Of a stretch of DNA of 64,000 bases, positions 49,501 through 61,714 are shown piece after piece (the first letter of the stretch is position 1; the number at the start of each line of letters is the position of its first letter). A program made the position numbers and the translations under genes. Where the stretch lies: assembly GCF_954871325.1 (NCBI RefSeq), contig NC_088777.1, forward strand, positions 13,865,366 to 13,929,365. The letters are read 5' to 3'. Origin of the DNA: Gordionus sp. m RMFG-2023. Its lineage: Eukaryota > Nematomorpha > Gordioida > Chordodea > Parachordodidae. The notes under the pieces were generated by a model. That model was given only the letters and a program-made list of their open reading frames with translations, had not been told where the DNA came from and made no database searches.

Positions 49501-49894
49501 TGTACCCCTTTTTCAAGTACTACATGCCATAACCGTAACTATAATTTAAGAATATATTTTTTAAGATTCTTTTGACAAAACTTCGCATCATTGAAATTCT
49601 CTTGATATCGACGTTGAGCGAAACTTTATATAGTTGATATTTTCTTATATCGAATGCGAAACTTCATATCGTTGATATTTTCTTGATATTATTGTATCGT
49701 TCATTTCTGACGTATACGACGATTTGATATTTGATTAAACGATTGTTTTGGTTGTTATCAAAAACTATCCTGATTAATGACTCATAGCTTGATTTATCCA
49801 TTACATCATTGGTCAGTCATGATCATTCTATTTTAAGCTTGGTATCATTATCCAGCATTGCTGATTATCATTAAATTATGGTTAATGTATCATA

Positions 49895-50945
49895 GATCTA
49901 TTGCATCATTGTAATTTATTGAGTGAGCATCATTGTAATTTATTGAGTGAGCATCATTGTAATTTATTGAGTTGATTACACAGAATATTACACAAAGTAA
50001 GTAAGTCAGATCTATTGCATCAAATTTATTGAGTTGATTACACAGGATATTACACACAGTAAGCAAGTCAAATTTTTTTCTTAATATCTTTAACAACATA
50101 TTCATAATACCCCTTTTTCTTTTTACATAAGGAACCATTACACAAAACAACAACCTTATTATTTTCATTTTATTATTTTTTTATTCTCTTACCCTTATAT
50201 TTCCAATGATTTCTCTATTCCACTCTAATCGCATTAACAACATATTCACAATACCCTTTTTTTAACATAATGAACCATTACACCAAACAATAACCTTATT
50301 ATTTTCATTTTATTATTTTTATTCTCTTACCCTTATATTTCCAATGATTTCTCTATTTCACTACCAGTTGTTTTTCGCAATTAACGTTTCTTCTCTTCTC
50401 AATACCACTTACAATTTTTATAATCTTATTTTACTTTTTAATTCTTTAATAATTAACTATTTATTATAACAAACAACTTTATATTAACAAACTTATTTCC
50501 CAACTCCTATAAACATTTTATTTTCCAACTTTCTTTTACGAACTATAAATAACAAAATATAATTTGACCTACATATTATACATTAATATAACATTTTTTA
50601 AAAAACGTAAAACAACTGCACGTCTGCATCTAATTTTTACAATTTTCTTATTAACAATAACAATCAAATTTTGCAATATTAAAATTTAAATTTCTAATTT
50701 ACAACTCATCTAGCATTTTATAATTGAACTAATCAATCCATAACCATTTTACCCCATAAATAATTTCATAATATATTATTCTACAATTCTTTCATATAAC
50801 AAGCATTTTACTTGGAGTAAGCGATCCAATTTATCTAACAATTTACAATTGGACTAAGCGATCCATAACCGTTTTACCCCATAAATAGTTTTAGAATATA
50901 TTATTCCATAATTCCTCCAGATAACAAGCATTTATTATCAACCCA
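49895..50945. repeat. Tandem duplications in the 3' non-coding part of the LTR element
   Basis: Three short repeats lie between the integrase region and the 3' LTR: three copies of a 24-bp GAGTGAGCATCATTGTAATT unit (49898-49975), a duplicated unit of about 135 bp (50093-50227 and 50228-50361), and a duplicated unit of about 130 bp containing CCATAACC.TTTTACCCCATA (about 50690-50945). Confidence 0.75.
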
Positions 50946-53900
50946 TATATATATATATTTCTTTTAAATTTTAATACTCAATTATATCCTTGTTTTTAGC
51001 TGATCTCGATTTCAATTTATCTCGATGTCTAGTTACCTCACTATTATCCTCCAATCTAACCTTAAATATTTTATTTCCCACATTACCTATAATCACTCCT
51101 TTCTTCCATTTTCTAGTTATTCCATACATCCTAACCCATACTAATTGATTAATCACATATTCCAAAATAACATTATCTTCAATTTCAACATCCCTATCCA
51201 AAGGTTTCAACATATCTAAGAAAATATTAATTTTTCTTCCTATCATTTTTTCCGCAGGTGATTTACCATCTTTTCCCACTGCACTATTATAATATAACTG
51301 CGCTACCCACAACTCAGCTTTCCCTTCCTTATGTTTCTTTAACCAACTTTTTTTCGAAAAAATTTTCTTGCAATGTTTTATAACTATTCTCGTGGTCAAA
51401 CCACACACTTCTTCAAATTCAATCTACTTAGAAAATGCATCCACACTCAAAATAAATTTTTCCCCTTCCCATTCGAAAAAATCTAAATGAACCCTCTCCC
51501 ACATTTTGGCCAACTATAACCTTTTTCTTTCCTGGGCACATTAGACCAGGCATTACGAAACTTTTACCTAAATTATTAATTTATTTATTCATCCCAGGCC
51601 ACCATACACACTCTCTTCCCCATTGTTTCATTTTCGCTATTCCTTGATGACCCTCATGTAGCATATTTAAACTTTTTCTCTCAATTTTCTGGGTACAACT
51701 ACTCTATTTCCTCTCATTAAACAATCATCAATTATCATCAAATCCTTATCTATAATTTTAAATTTATTTCCTTTATCATTCCACGTTTTTTTCCCGCTAA
51801 ACACAATTTTATCAAATCCAATTCCCTGTCCTTTAAAGTATATTTTTGTATTTCCTTCCACGTAGTTGGACTACCCTTAAAACTACCCGTTAATATTCAA
51901 ATCAATGCCTCTTCTGTATAATCCTCCTTTCTATTATTCTCTTCTTCCTAATCTCTATAAAACATCTGGTAAATTATTTTCCTTTCCCTGCCTATATTTC
52001 AACTATAAATCAAAACTACCTACTAACAATAGCCAACGCTGAAGTCTTGGTGACATCATCAATTCCTTATTATCTCTCTTAAACAAAAATATCAACGGTT
52101 TATGATCCGTGAACGCCACAAATCTTTTTTCAATCAAATATTCCCGACATTTTGTTAATCCATAAATAACCGCCAATGATTCTTGCTCTATCACCGAATA
52201 TCTCGTTTCTACATTTCTAAATACTCTCGAGAAAAATATAACCGTCCTTTCCATACCTTCAATTACATGTAACAGCGCTCCTCCCACTCCTTTGTTAGAA
52301 GCATCTACAGCTAAAATTACCTCCAAATCACTATTAAAACATACCAAAACAGGTTCTTTACTAATTTCCAATTTCAATTTCTCAAATGATATTTCGTGTT
52401 CATTCTTACATTCAAACTTTACATTTTTCTTTAATAATTCATACAAAGGTGCAGCTATTCGAGCAATATCCGCTATAAATCTATGATAATAATTAATCAT
52501 TCCCATGAAAGATTGAACTTCAGATTTGTTTGCAGGTTTACGCATATTCGCTATACTCATCAAATTCTTATCCATCGGTTTTACTTCCGTCCCATTTATC
52601 TTATGCCCCAAATATGTAACTTCAGTTACTCCCATAACATTCTTTTCACGACTCGCCTTTAAACCCTTATCTCTGATTCTTATGAAAACTTCCTCTCTCT
52701 GATTATGTTGCTCAACTGTTACCCCTGTCACTAAAACATCATCCATATAAAAAATTTCCTTCCAACCCCTGAAAAACTGCAGCCATAGTACGCTGAAAAA
52801 TCGGAGCTGACACACTCAACCCAAAAGGTAACCGACAAAAAGTAAATAATCCTTTAAACGTTGTTAATGTCAATAATTTCCTTTTACATTCTTTCATAGG
52901 TAATTATAAATATGCACATGAAAAATCTATTTTCGTTAAATATTTTGCCCCTTTTAAATTCGCCAAAATCTCTTCCATTCTTGGTAACGGATACTTTACT
53001 TCTACTACCCACGGATTAAGCGTTACTCTAAAATCTGCACAAATTCTTAATTGATTATTAGATTTTCTCACCGGAACTAACGGCGTAGCCCATTCACTAT
53101 ATCCAATCGGACAAATTATTCCCTCACGTACCCAATTATCCAATTCTTTCTCCATTTCGGCTCTCCATTCAAACGGTACTCTACGCACTACACAATATTG
53201 CGGAACATATCCCTCTTTTAAACGTAAATCTACTTCATAATATACCAATCGACCTAATTTCTTATCAAAAATTTCTCCATATTTAATTTCCAAATTCATC
53301 ACTGCCTTTTCCAAAAACTTAAATTTTTGATTTACCTCAATATTCCAATACTATATCGTCTTCCATTTTTTTTCTAACCAATTTCGCTGGTATAATTTCC
53401 AACACCGGACGCTTATATCTTTCAAACTTTCTTACTTCTGTTTGTTTACCATCTAAATACTTTTGGGTATTATTATTATTCATTAATATCCTTTCAAACT
53501 CTAACTTTGATTCTCTATAATCTTTATCTCCTCCTATATCATTAATTTTCAACACCGATTCCCCTCTACAATCAATTCATTGCTTATTTCTCCTTTAAAA
53601 TCTTTGTCACTAATTTTCGAAATACTATCAACTTTCAAATCAACCGAAATATTATTAATTTCCAAATCAATATTCTTTTCAATTTCCTGATTTTCTAAAA
53701 TATCATTAACTTCTAAATCAATCGAAATATTACTAATTTCTGCATCTATATTTTTTTTAATTTCCGTATCAGGTATTATACTTATAACAATTTTATTTTC
53801 CAAAATATCAAGTTTCTCCTGGCCCATTTTATTCCTCATATTTTTTTTATTTTTCTGAACTTCCTCAGAATTATTTAATACATTTTTAATTTTACCACCC

Positions 53901-55829
53901 CTTAGTATTTATTTTCTAAAAATTCATTTTCTCCTTTAATACAAATTTCTTGATTATTATTTGCCGTATTCTCTAAAATTTCATTTTTCATCAATTTATT
54001 TCCCAAGTTTTTAACATCTAACTCTTTTAACAGATTTTTTTAATACTTCAATATTTTTTATTATCATTTGTCTCTTGACATATATTCAACAAAATATTTT
54101 CGAATCCAAATTTTGATATCCAATTCCATTCCAAAACTGTATCAATCAATATCCAAAGATCCTAATTCATTAATTCGTTATTTATTAATACCGGGAAATT
54201 TACTTTTCCCAATACCATAATTTCCTCAGTTGTTTTACTCTCATTTTATCTTTAATTATGGGTTCATTCGGTCATAATTTGTAAAATTCATATATTGTTG
54301 CACCTGTATCTAATAACATCAAAATTTATTTATTTCCTACATTCACTTTTATTCTTGGACATTGATCAAAATTTTTATTATCTTCCAACTTTAAAATCGG
54401 TAAATTACTTATTTGTAAATTCTTTTGTGTTACATTTATTTTTATAAATTCCATAAGTGTTATTTCCATTTCCTTCATTTTATTTTTCTATTTCACTATG
54501 ATTATTTACCTTATTTATATATATATTTTCTTCCAATTGATCCAACTGATTTTTTAATACAACTCCTCCAAATGTTTTTATTTCACTATCATACAGTCAC
54601 CCTGCTGTACAATCTCTCGCATAATGACCAATATTACGATACAAACACGTAATATCTTCTACATTTCTTTTTTCATAAATATTATTCCCTTTATTTTTTT
54701 TATATTCCACCGCTGGAAATGCTTTGGAATTTACCTGTTGATTTTTATAACATTTATCCTGACTATGCCCCAACTTTCCACAATTTTCACACGCCGCTGT
54801 AATTTTTTGTTTTTCATTTAATAATTTATATGCCAGAACATAATATTCCTCAGCATTATGTCCTCGGTTTCCACATCTTTTGCAAACTACGGGTAACATT
54901 TTTTTATTTATTCCTTCATTACATTCTCTGCTTATATGTCCATATTTTCCACAATACGTTCTATTTTGACCCATTCCACTATTATACCTTTGATTTGCTG
55001 CATTCAATTTTTTAATTTCCCATTTCATCTCTTCAACTCTTTTAAGTAATTCTTTTTTTTCTTTTTCCTTATTTTCCCTTTCCAAATTTTCTTTCTCAAT
55101 TTTCCTTTTTTTTAAATTTTCAATCTCTATTTCTTTTGTTACTATATCCTTTATCATATTTATTATCTCAATTTCATTATTTTCATTTCCTATATTTTTA
55201 TTTTTCGTATCAATTTCATTTTTTCAAAATATCTAATAATCTGTTTTATCAACATTAATTCCAAATTTTCTTTTTTTAGAATCTCTAAAGATATCTGTTT
55301 TTAAAATTTCATATTTTCATCATTTTTTATCATTCATTATTTTTATCATATTTTTCTATTTTTCTCTTTCCATTTGTTTTAACAATCTTATTTTATTTTT
55401 TCTCTATAAAATTTCTTCTTTTATACCAAAAATTAATACTTTATATTAGACTTAAAACTAATATTAAATAAATACATTGTGACAAATTCCTGACTTCTTT
55501 ATAATTATAAGCTTTTATAACTTTTTTATTAAACATAATTTTTTTTTTATTTACCTTACAATTTATTCAAATTTTTGTGTAATTATAATAAATTTACTAA
55601 AAATTTAATATAAAAATCTTTATAATTTTAAATGAAAAAAAATACGCTAAATCTATTATTGTTAATAAAATTGTTATATAATACATTAAATTTAAAAAAA
55701 AAAAATATTTTACCTTTGATTATTATGAATTTTTCACTTTTTTTTAAATTTCAGCCGTCGTATAAAATGGTAGTAATAGTAATTGGTTATGCCAAATTAA
55801 TTATCAGTGTCGTTTTTACACGGCACCAC

Positions 55830-56061
55830 TTTTCTAACCTTATTTTCTATACTTTTTTATTCTTGGATTTTCTTAGAGTCAATAAAATATTTGTAACACT
55901 CCTTTATTTTTCTTTATTATATATATTTTTCACGATTTTGCAACAAAAAAGAATAATCAATAAACACCGATTTTTACAAAATATAATATATTTCTTTTTT
56001 AATATTATTTTTTTATCAATTATTTTTTATATAATAAATAAATATTTATTATAATACAACA
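55830..56061 (-). repeat. 5' LTR of the Gypsy-type element
   Basis: Pair of the 49266-49500 repeat. The adjacent inner sequence on the - strand reads TGGTGCCGTGT, a TGG-starting primer-binding-like site. Confidence 0.88.
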
Positions 56062-56512
56062 TTAACATGTTAAATTAAAATTTCAGTGAGGGACAATTGT
56101 CATAATCGTTATTTTTGAACCTTATATAATTTTTTTAAAGCAAATAGGTAAAAATAGATATTGTTAACATGTTAAATTAAAATTTCACTGAAGATGTACC
56201 ACAGGAAAATGACAATTGTCATAATCCTTAATTTTTAACTTTTTTGAACTTTTTTAAGGCAAATGGGTAAAAATATATTTTTAACATATTAAATTAAAAT
56301 TTCAGTGAAGATGTACTACAGGAAAGTGACAATTGTCATAATAGTTATTTTTCAACTTTTTTGATTTTTTTTTATATATAACATAGAAAACTGATATTTG
56401 TAATATGTAATATTTTTAAACTTTTTTAAAATTTAAACAAGGATAAAATAAAGATATTTTGAAAATTTCAAAATTATTGAAAATATATATTGTTAACCAG
56501 GTTTGTTGGGAG
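56062..56512. repeat. Left-arm tandem repeats, inner part
   Basis: Continues the 110-bp unit array after the LTR insertion (about three units). It then changes into the unique inner arm ending CCAGGTTTGTTG, where it meets the core and the MITE. Confidence 0.88.
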
Positions 56513-56847
56513 CAATGACATATATAATATCTAGACTGATGATTCATTCATTAAAATGCATTTTTAAGCATCGTTAAAAGCAAATCAGCTGGACCCGCCA
56601 TTTTGGTAACACATATAGTAATTATTCTCATGTTAAAAACTACTATTAAATTGATAACTTGCTTCCTTATTATCTCGATGATCCGGTAAATCTTTAATAA
56701 AGTTTGCATAAGATATAGGAATAAATTAGGCGCTGGTTTAAAATTTTAATAATGATTAGTGTAACCAAGATGGCGTCTCCAGCTGATTTTCAATGATGTA
56801 CACTTTTAATGAATGAATCGTCAGTCTAGGTATTATATATGTCATTG
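56513..56847. mobile_element. hAT-type MITE (335 bp)
   Basis: Inverted ends CAATGACATATATAATA(T/C)CTAGACTGA extend for about 45 bases with two mismatches, and weaker inverted similarity continues inward (AATCAGCTGGA.(C/A)CGCCAT). Exact 8-bp duplication GTTGGGAG on both sides (56505-56512 and 56848-56855). No coding capacity. It lies exactly where the foldback arm meets the hAT transposase fragment. Confidence 0.95.
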
Positions 56848-57925
56848 GTTGGGAGTTAATGATTTTATAAAAAAAATTCTAAAGGAGGACTTAGAAGATA
56901 TACGATCTATTCTTAAAATATGTAAATCACAAAAATATAAAAAATTATATACATTAGAAAAAGTAAACAAACCAGTGTTAGACACTGTTACTATATGGAA
57001 TAGCACCTATAGAATGCTAAAGAATCTGAGGGATAATAAAAACTTTTACTTAAAAATGGGGCATATATATTTAGAAACTTTTATAAATTCACGACTCTGG
57101 GATAGAATTGAAGCTAATCTCACCATGTTATCTCCAGTTAATTTATGTACCATTAAACTACAAGAGAAATCTTGCACCATAGGAGATTTTTTAAAATTAT
57201 GGCTTGAATGCAAATTGGATTTAGAGGAAATAAATAATGAATTCTCTAATAATTTGATTAAATGTTTGGATTATCGGAAAAAATATCTTTTTGATAATAA
57301 TGTTTTTAGAAGTGGGATCTACATGGATCCCAGATTTAATTATCAGAATGGAATCTATCCATCCGAAAGTGATAAATTGGCCAGGGTAAATTTAGAAATA
57401 TTTAAATTTAAATTAAATAAATCTATTTTATTTTAGGACCATCTGATGTCTACATGGAGACAAATTCAAATTTTTAATAAAAAAGATAATCCAGCTCTGA
57501 GTGGCTCTCCTTTAATCCCTGTAAGTTGTAAAAAAACCAGATTAGATATATATTTGGAGCGAGAAAGCGTTAATGCTCCAATATATCAAAATATTGAAAG
57601 CATTGTTATCAACACCAAAATTAATGGTTTAATATATGGTCAAAAATTGCCATCTGATCAAAATGTTTTGCAATATTGGCAATCAAAAAAATTTCAAAAT
57701 CCGGAATTATATGCCCTCTAGCGAGTAGTTCTAGCTGCTCCTTGCTCTAAAGTATCTGTTGAAAGATCATTCAGTGCTCTGGGATTGATCCTACCGTTAC
57801 GAACAAGATTAGAGAAATCTATATTAAATGATATTTTATTAATTAAACTTTATAAAAGTTTATTAAATAACGTAAAATTTTTATTTGAATATTTGTATAT
57901 ATTATATCATGTATTATTTAAATAA
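56848..57925 (+). pseudogene. hAT transposase, N-terminus missing
   Basis: Begins in the middle of a hAT transposase (DFIKKILKEDLEDIRSILK, then KPVLDTVTIWNSTYRMLKNL), continues through IYMDPRFNY and ends with the dimerisation domain (APCSKVSVERSFSALGLI, then RTRLEKSILNDILLIKLYKS). A 51-base intron (57386-57436, GTAAAT..TTTTAG) joins ARD to HLMSTW in frame. One in-frame TAG lies at 57719-57721 just before the dimerisation motif. The BED finger and the first catalytic residues are absent because coding begins at the foldback arm, so the core looks like a captured or deleted transposase gene. Confidence 0.85.
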
Positions 57926-58300
57926 ATAAAATTATTTTAAATACTAATTAAAAAATGACGAATAATTGAAGCACAAAATAAAATTTTTAAATATATAGTA
58001 TGTAAGACTTTACCCAAACTATTGAAGTACTGAAAAAATAAAAATTAGTTTTACTTTACACATAAATACTTGTTTTAAGTACTGAAATTTTTAAAATGAC
58101 TGAGGTCTTCATAGTCCCACCTTTCCTTTGATGAAAGATAAATTTGTATTTTTAAATCATGTTTTTGAGAATTTTATATAAATATAAGTGCTAAACTGCT
58201 CGATTTTCAAAAAAGGCTAAATTTAGTAAAGAAAAATACTAAATATATTTGAATGAAAAAAATTTCACTTTGGTTCGGGGAATTAAATATTTTTAACTTT
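57926..58300. other. Non-coding core of the composite
   Basis: AT-rich sequence after the transposase fragment; no gene recognised. Confidence 0.4.
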
Positions 58301-58540
58301 ACCTAAACCTCGACATTTCGCTGATAAATGTCCAAACTTTTGTGCCATCTATGACCACAATCTTAAGGCTTACATAAAAATTAAGGTTTAACATGCCGAT
58401 AATCTATTTGCTTAACTATTATTACCTACCTCGACATTTTGCTGCTAAATGTCCAAACTTTTGTGCCATCTATGACCACAATCTTAAGGCTTACATAAAA
58501 ATTAAGGTTTAACATGCCGAAATAATCTATTTGCTAAGAG
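58301..58540 (+). repeat. 121-bp tandem duplication of the ATGTCCAAAC repeat
   Basis: Two almost identical copies of CCTCGACATTT.GCTG.TAA, ATGTCCAAACTTTTGTGCCA, TCTATGACCACAATCTTAAG and following bases, 121 bases apart. Other copies: 31235-31300 and 44605-44680 (inverted). Confidence 0.9.
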
Positions 58541-59099
58541 TGGTTTTATTTGTAGAATAAACTTTTAGAAGAAAATTAGTACTATTTTTGTAAATAAATA
58601 AATACCACAAATTAAGGATTTTGTTTTGTGCAATTTTTATATATGATGCATATATAATAGATTGTAAGTACGAATAATATTTTTATTTAAATATAATGTA
58701 ATTATTTTTTTGAAAGGAAGAAAAAGTTAAATAAAACAAAAAGTAAATAATATTTTTTTATGTTTTTTTCTTTCAACAAGGCAGGGAGGGAAGGGGAGGT
58801 AGAAAAGAAATAATATATAAATAAATTTCAAAATCGTCTGTGCATTTCAAATAAAATAGAAGGCGAAAAGTGAAGTTTTTCTTTTTATTAATATAAAAAA
58901 TTATATATTTATAAAAATTTTATAAATTAATGGCCATAGTTTTAAAATTTTTAAGAAATCCCCCATCATACTGACTTTACTAACACATGTAATAATAATA
59001 TGAAAGTGATGAATTTTAAAAGGAGAGATACAAATAAGTTTTTGAAGTTTGTGTAAAAGTCTATATAATATGATAAATTCAAAAAGTATGAGTCAAATT

Positions 59100-59820
59100 A
59101 TAAAAGGAGAAATATTTCGATGTTAATATTGAACTCTTTGCTAGGTTTACAATAAATATTCATAATTAAAACTGCCTTTCGCGACTCGAATTGATGGAGC
59201 AAAATAAAAATATACAATATTTTCAGAAGAATGAAAAAAACTGGATCGACATAATTGAATAAGTTAGGTTTGGTTTATTATTTCTTTAAAAATTTGGACT
59301 CGTAACCTAAATTTGACCTAAGCCTTATTGCTCGTAAAGGCTTGCTATTTTATGTCGTTGTATAGTAAAAGTATGACTTTTAATTTATATTAAATAGCGC
59401 TCACATTATAGAAGTTAGAAGACATCATTTTTTTAAATTTAAATCAAATAGTATGGATTGAATTTTATAGGAAGAAATATTTCGATGTTAATATTGAACT
59501 ATTTGCTAGGTTTACATTAAATATTCATAATTAAAACTGCCTTTCGCGACTCGAATTGATAAGAGTAAAATAAAAAAAATATAAAATATTTTCAGAATAA
59601 AAAAACTAGATCTACCCAATTGAATAAATTAGGTCAGGTTTATTATTTAGTCAAAACCAAGAATTTGACAATCCATAAATATATTATAAAATCTGGACTC
59701 GTAATATAAGTTTGACCTATGCCTTATAGTTCGCAAAGGCTTGCTATTTAATGTCGTTGTAAATTGTAAAAGCACGACTTTTACTTAAATAACGCTCAAA
59801 TTATAGAAGTTAGAAAGCAC
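59100..59820. repeat. Tandem duplication, about 365-bp period
   Basis: AATATTTCGATGTTAATATT, then CTGCCTTTCGCGACTCGAAT, TTGGACTCGTAA/CTGGACTCGTAA, AAGGCTTGCTATTT and TAGAAGTTAGAA occur in order in both copies (starting about 59111 and 59476), with moderate divergence. Non-coding. Confidence 0.85.
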
Positions 59821-59949
59821 CACTTTTTAATATTTTATAATCTAAAGCCATCAAAGATTTAGGAAACATGCTGAGCCAATATTTTTTATTTAAAAAAAAT
59901 TAGATTGGGGATGGTAATTTTTTAAAATTAGATGGGGTAAGACCTTTCT

Positions 59950-60040
59950 AACAACAAACCTGGTTAACAATATATATTTTCAATAATTTTGAAATAATAA
60001 ATAATTAATATCTTTATTTTATCCTTGTTTTTTAAAAAAG
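59950..60040. repeat. Inner end of the right foldback arm
   Basis: CAACAAACCTGGTTAACAAT and onward is the inverted match of the left arm's inner end (56440-56508). The arm continues beyond the piggyBac insertion at 61711. Confidence 0.9.
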
Positions 60041-60044
60041 TTAA

Positions 60045-61710
60045 CCCTTCACTACATAGGTGAAAAAAACTCCCGCGGTTACATAGGTGGGGTCTATTTT
60101 ACCCCAAATTTTAAATAGCTATATCTCAGAAAATAATAAAATTTAAGAACTAAAATTTTATATACTTATTGTAAAAATATTAGAGATAATAAATACAAAA
60201 TTTCTAGATTTACATTTATTTATAAATAAAGTTATGATATATTTACTAAAGCTGCTCAAAAAAAAATCTTTTTTTTGGAACTTTCCTTAATCATATGATA
60301 TGACCAAAAATAAATGAATGGAAGCAAATTTGATTATATATTTTATTAATTCAATATTTTATAGTAATAATTAAATGAATTTTATAATAAAACATCAGAT
60401 ATTAAAAAAAATATTTGATATTAAAGTTCATGCTTTTTTTTAATAAAACATTCACGACATGTTACATAAATATGATCTTTGCATATAAATTTTGAACAAT
60501 TTGAACAAATAAATGAGGATTTCTTGTCCCTAACCCTTAGACAAGAGGGGCACCTTCCTTTTTGTTTGGGTGAAATAGGTTTTAATTCCTCTATATTTAG
60601 CATGTTCCCAATATTATCCCTTAGTAGTTTATTAACATGTGGGTTTTCATATCTATTACTCATTAATAGAGTTATTAGCTCCATTGCTAATAATTTTATA
60701 AACTTTGATCTATTAATCTCCTTTAAATTATTGGATTTATAAATTATTAAAGAATTTATGCAAGATATATTCAACAAGTTATAAAAAATTGTTATGGCCA
60801 TCTATTTGTTATTCTTATTGAATAATTTGAACATAGCTGATCCACAACATCAACACCAGCTTTGGTGAGATTGTAAAATGTGATAATTTCTGGTTTTTTC
60901 AAATCCCCAGTTGATGTATCAATATTGTTATCATAGTGAAGGGTAGAAAGCATCATGCTTATACTTTTTTGGTACATGATACTAATGTCATATTATATTA
61001 GCAGGCAAATAAACTTGAACAAATATCTTTTTTTTTAATTAAATGATGTTGGAAACTGCTATTTATTTTTTCTTAAAGTTCCTACTATTGTTAATGAATG
61101 GGAATTTAATAAATGTATAGCAAGTTCATAACTAGTAAACCAGTTATCTGTGGTGACATTCCTATTACTCTTAAAAATGGGCTGAATTAACCTTTCAACC
61201 ACATCAAAAGGCTTATTTCTCAATTTATAAGGTCCTTCAGGCTGATTGCCAGCATATAATTCTATTTTCAAAGTATAAAATGTCACTAGAATAATTCAAA
61301 TTAAAAATCATATGTTAAATTTATGATTTTTTACTCCACCGAAAAAATAAATAATATAAAATTTTCAAATTTAAAGTCATATATATCAATCAAAAAATAG
61401 ATATAATTATATTTTTTTCAATTATATTTATTAACCTGACATACATAAATATAATTAGTAACAAAAAAAAAATTGGATTTAAAAAAAAAATTACATCATT
61501 ACATAGGTGGGGTATATTTTACCCCAAGCTCAACAAATAGCATATATCTCAAAAACTATCAAATCAATAATCATGAAATTTGGAAGTTGTATTCCTTGTT
61601 ACAAAATATTAAACTACTGAAAAAATCAGGTCGGAATATCTTCTAGCTTTTGTATTACAAAGATTATAAAAGTTGTGGGGTCCTATTTACTCCACCTTTG
61701 TAGTGAAGGG
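60045..61710. mobile_element. piggyBac element, deleted (1666 bp)
   Basis: Ends CCCTTCACTACATAGGTG and CACCTTTGTAGTGAAGGG are inverted and flanked by TTAA on both sides (60041-60044 and 61711-61714), the piggyBac target. A subterminal GGTTACATAGGTGGGGT word near the left end recurs as ATTACATAGGTGGGGTA near 61500. The interior encodes the C-terminal half of a transposase on the - strand. The full element would be longer, so this is an internally deleted copy. It sits in the right arm of the foldback composite. Confidence 0.95.
60421..61286 (-). pseudogene. piggyBac transposase, C-terminal half, interrupted
   Basis: Read on the - strand: TFYTLKIELYAGNQPEGPYK, TTDNWFTS (second catalytic Asp), TIVGTLRKNK, then after an interruption near 60978-61058 LHYDNNID, ITFYNLTKAGVDVVDQL (third catalytic Asp) and YSIRITNR. 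The end has the Cys-rich zinc domain typical of the family (CPSCLRV, CSNCSKFICKDH, CRECF). The first catalytic Asp and everything before it are absent, so the protein cannot work as is. The pieces near 60792-60801 overlap in different frames, indicating at least one more shift. Confidence 0.88.
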
Positions 61711-61714
61711 TTAA

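Larger units (their letters stand above)
49266..56061 (-). mobile_element. Ty3/Gypsy-type LTR retroelement (fossil), about 6.8 kb
   Basis: Lies on the - strand with LTRs at about 49266-49500 (3') and 55830-56061 (5'), each 232-235 bp, starting TG and ending CA in element orientation, and nearly identical. The insertion is flanked by the 5-bp duplication TTAAC (49261-49265 and 56062-56066). From right to left it shows a primer-binding-like site beside the 5' LTR, a gag region with CCHC zinc knuckles (about 54.6-55.2 kb), a protease-linker region, reverse transcriptase with the YMDD box, RNase H, and integrase ending near 51.0 kb, then a polypurine tract (AAAAAGGGG) beside the 3' LTR. The RT-RNase H-integrase order is that of Ty3/Gypsy. 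It is broken, with roughly half a dozen or more interruptions of its frames, although the LTR similarity implies a fairly recent arrival. It is inserted in the left arm of the foldback composite. Confidence 0.92.

Noticed and set aside
49890-50168. Frame encoding repeated SINYNDA units
   Set aside because: It is produced by short tandem DNA repeats inside the LTR element's non-coding 3' part.
54425-55015. + strand frames rich in Phe, Tyr and Leu
   Set aside because: They lie opposite the zinc-knuckle gag region of the LTR element and are shadows of it.
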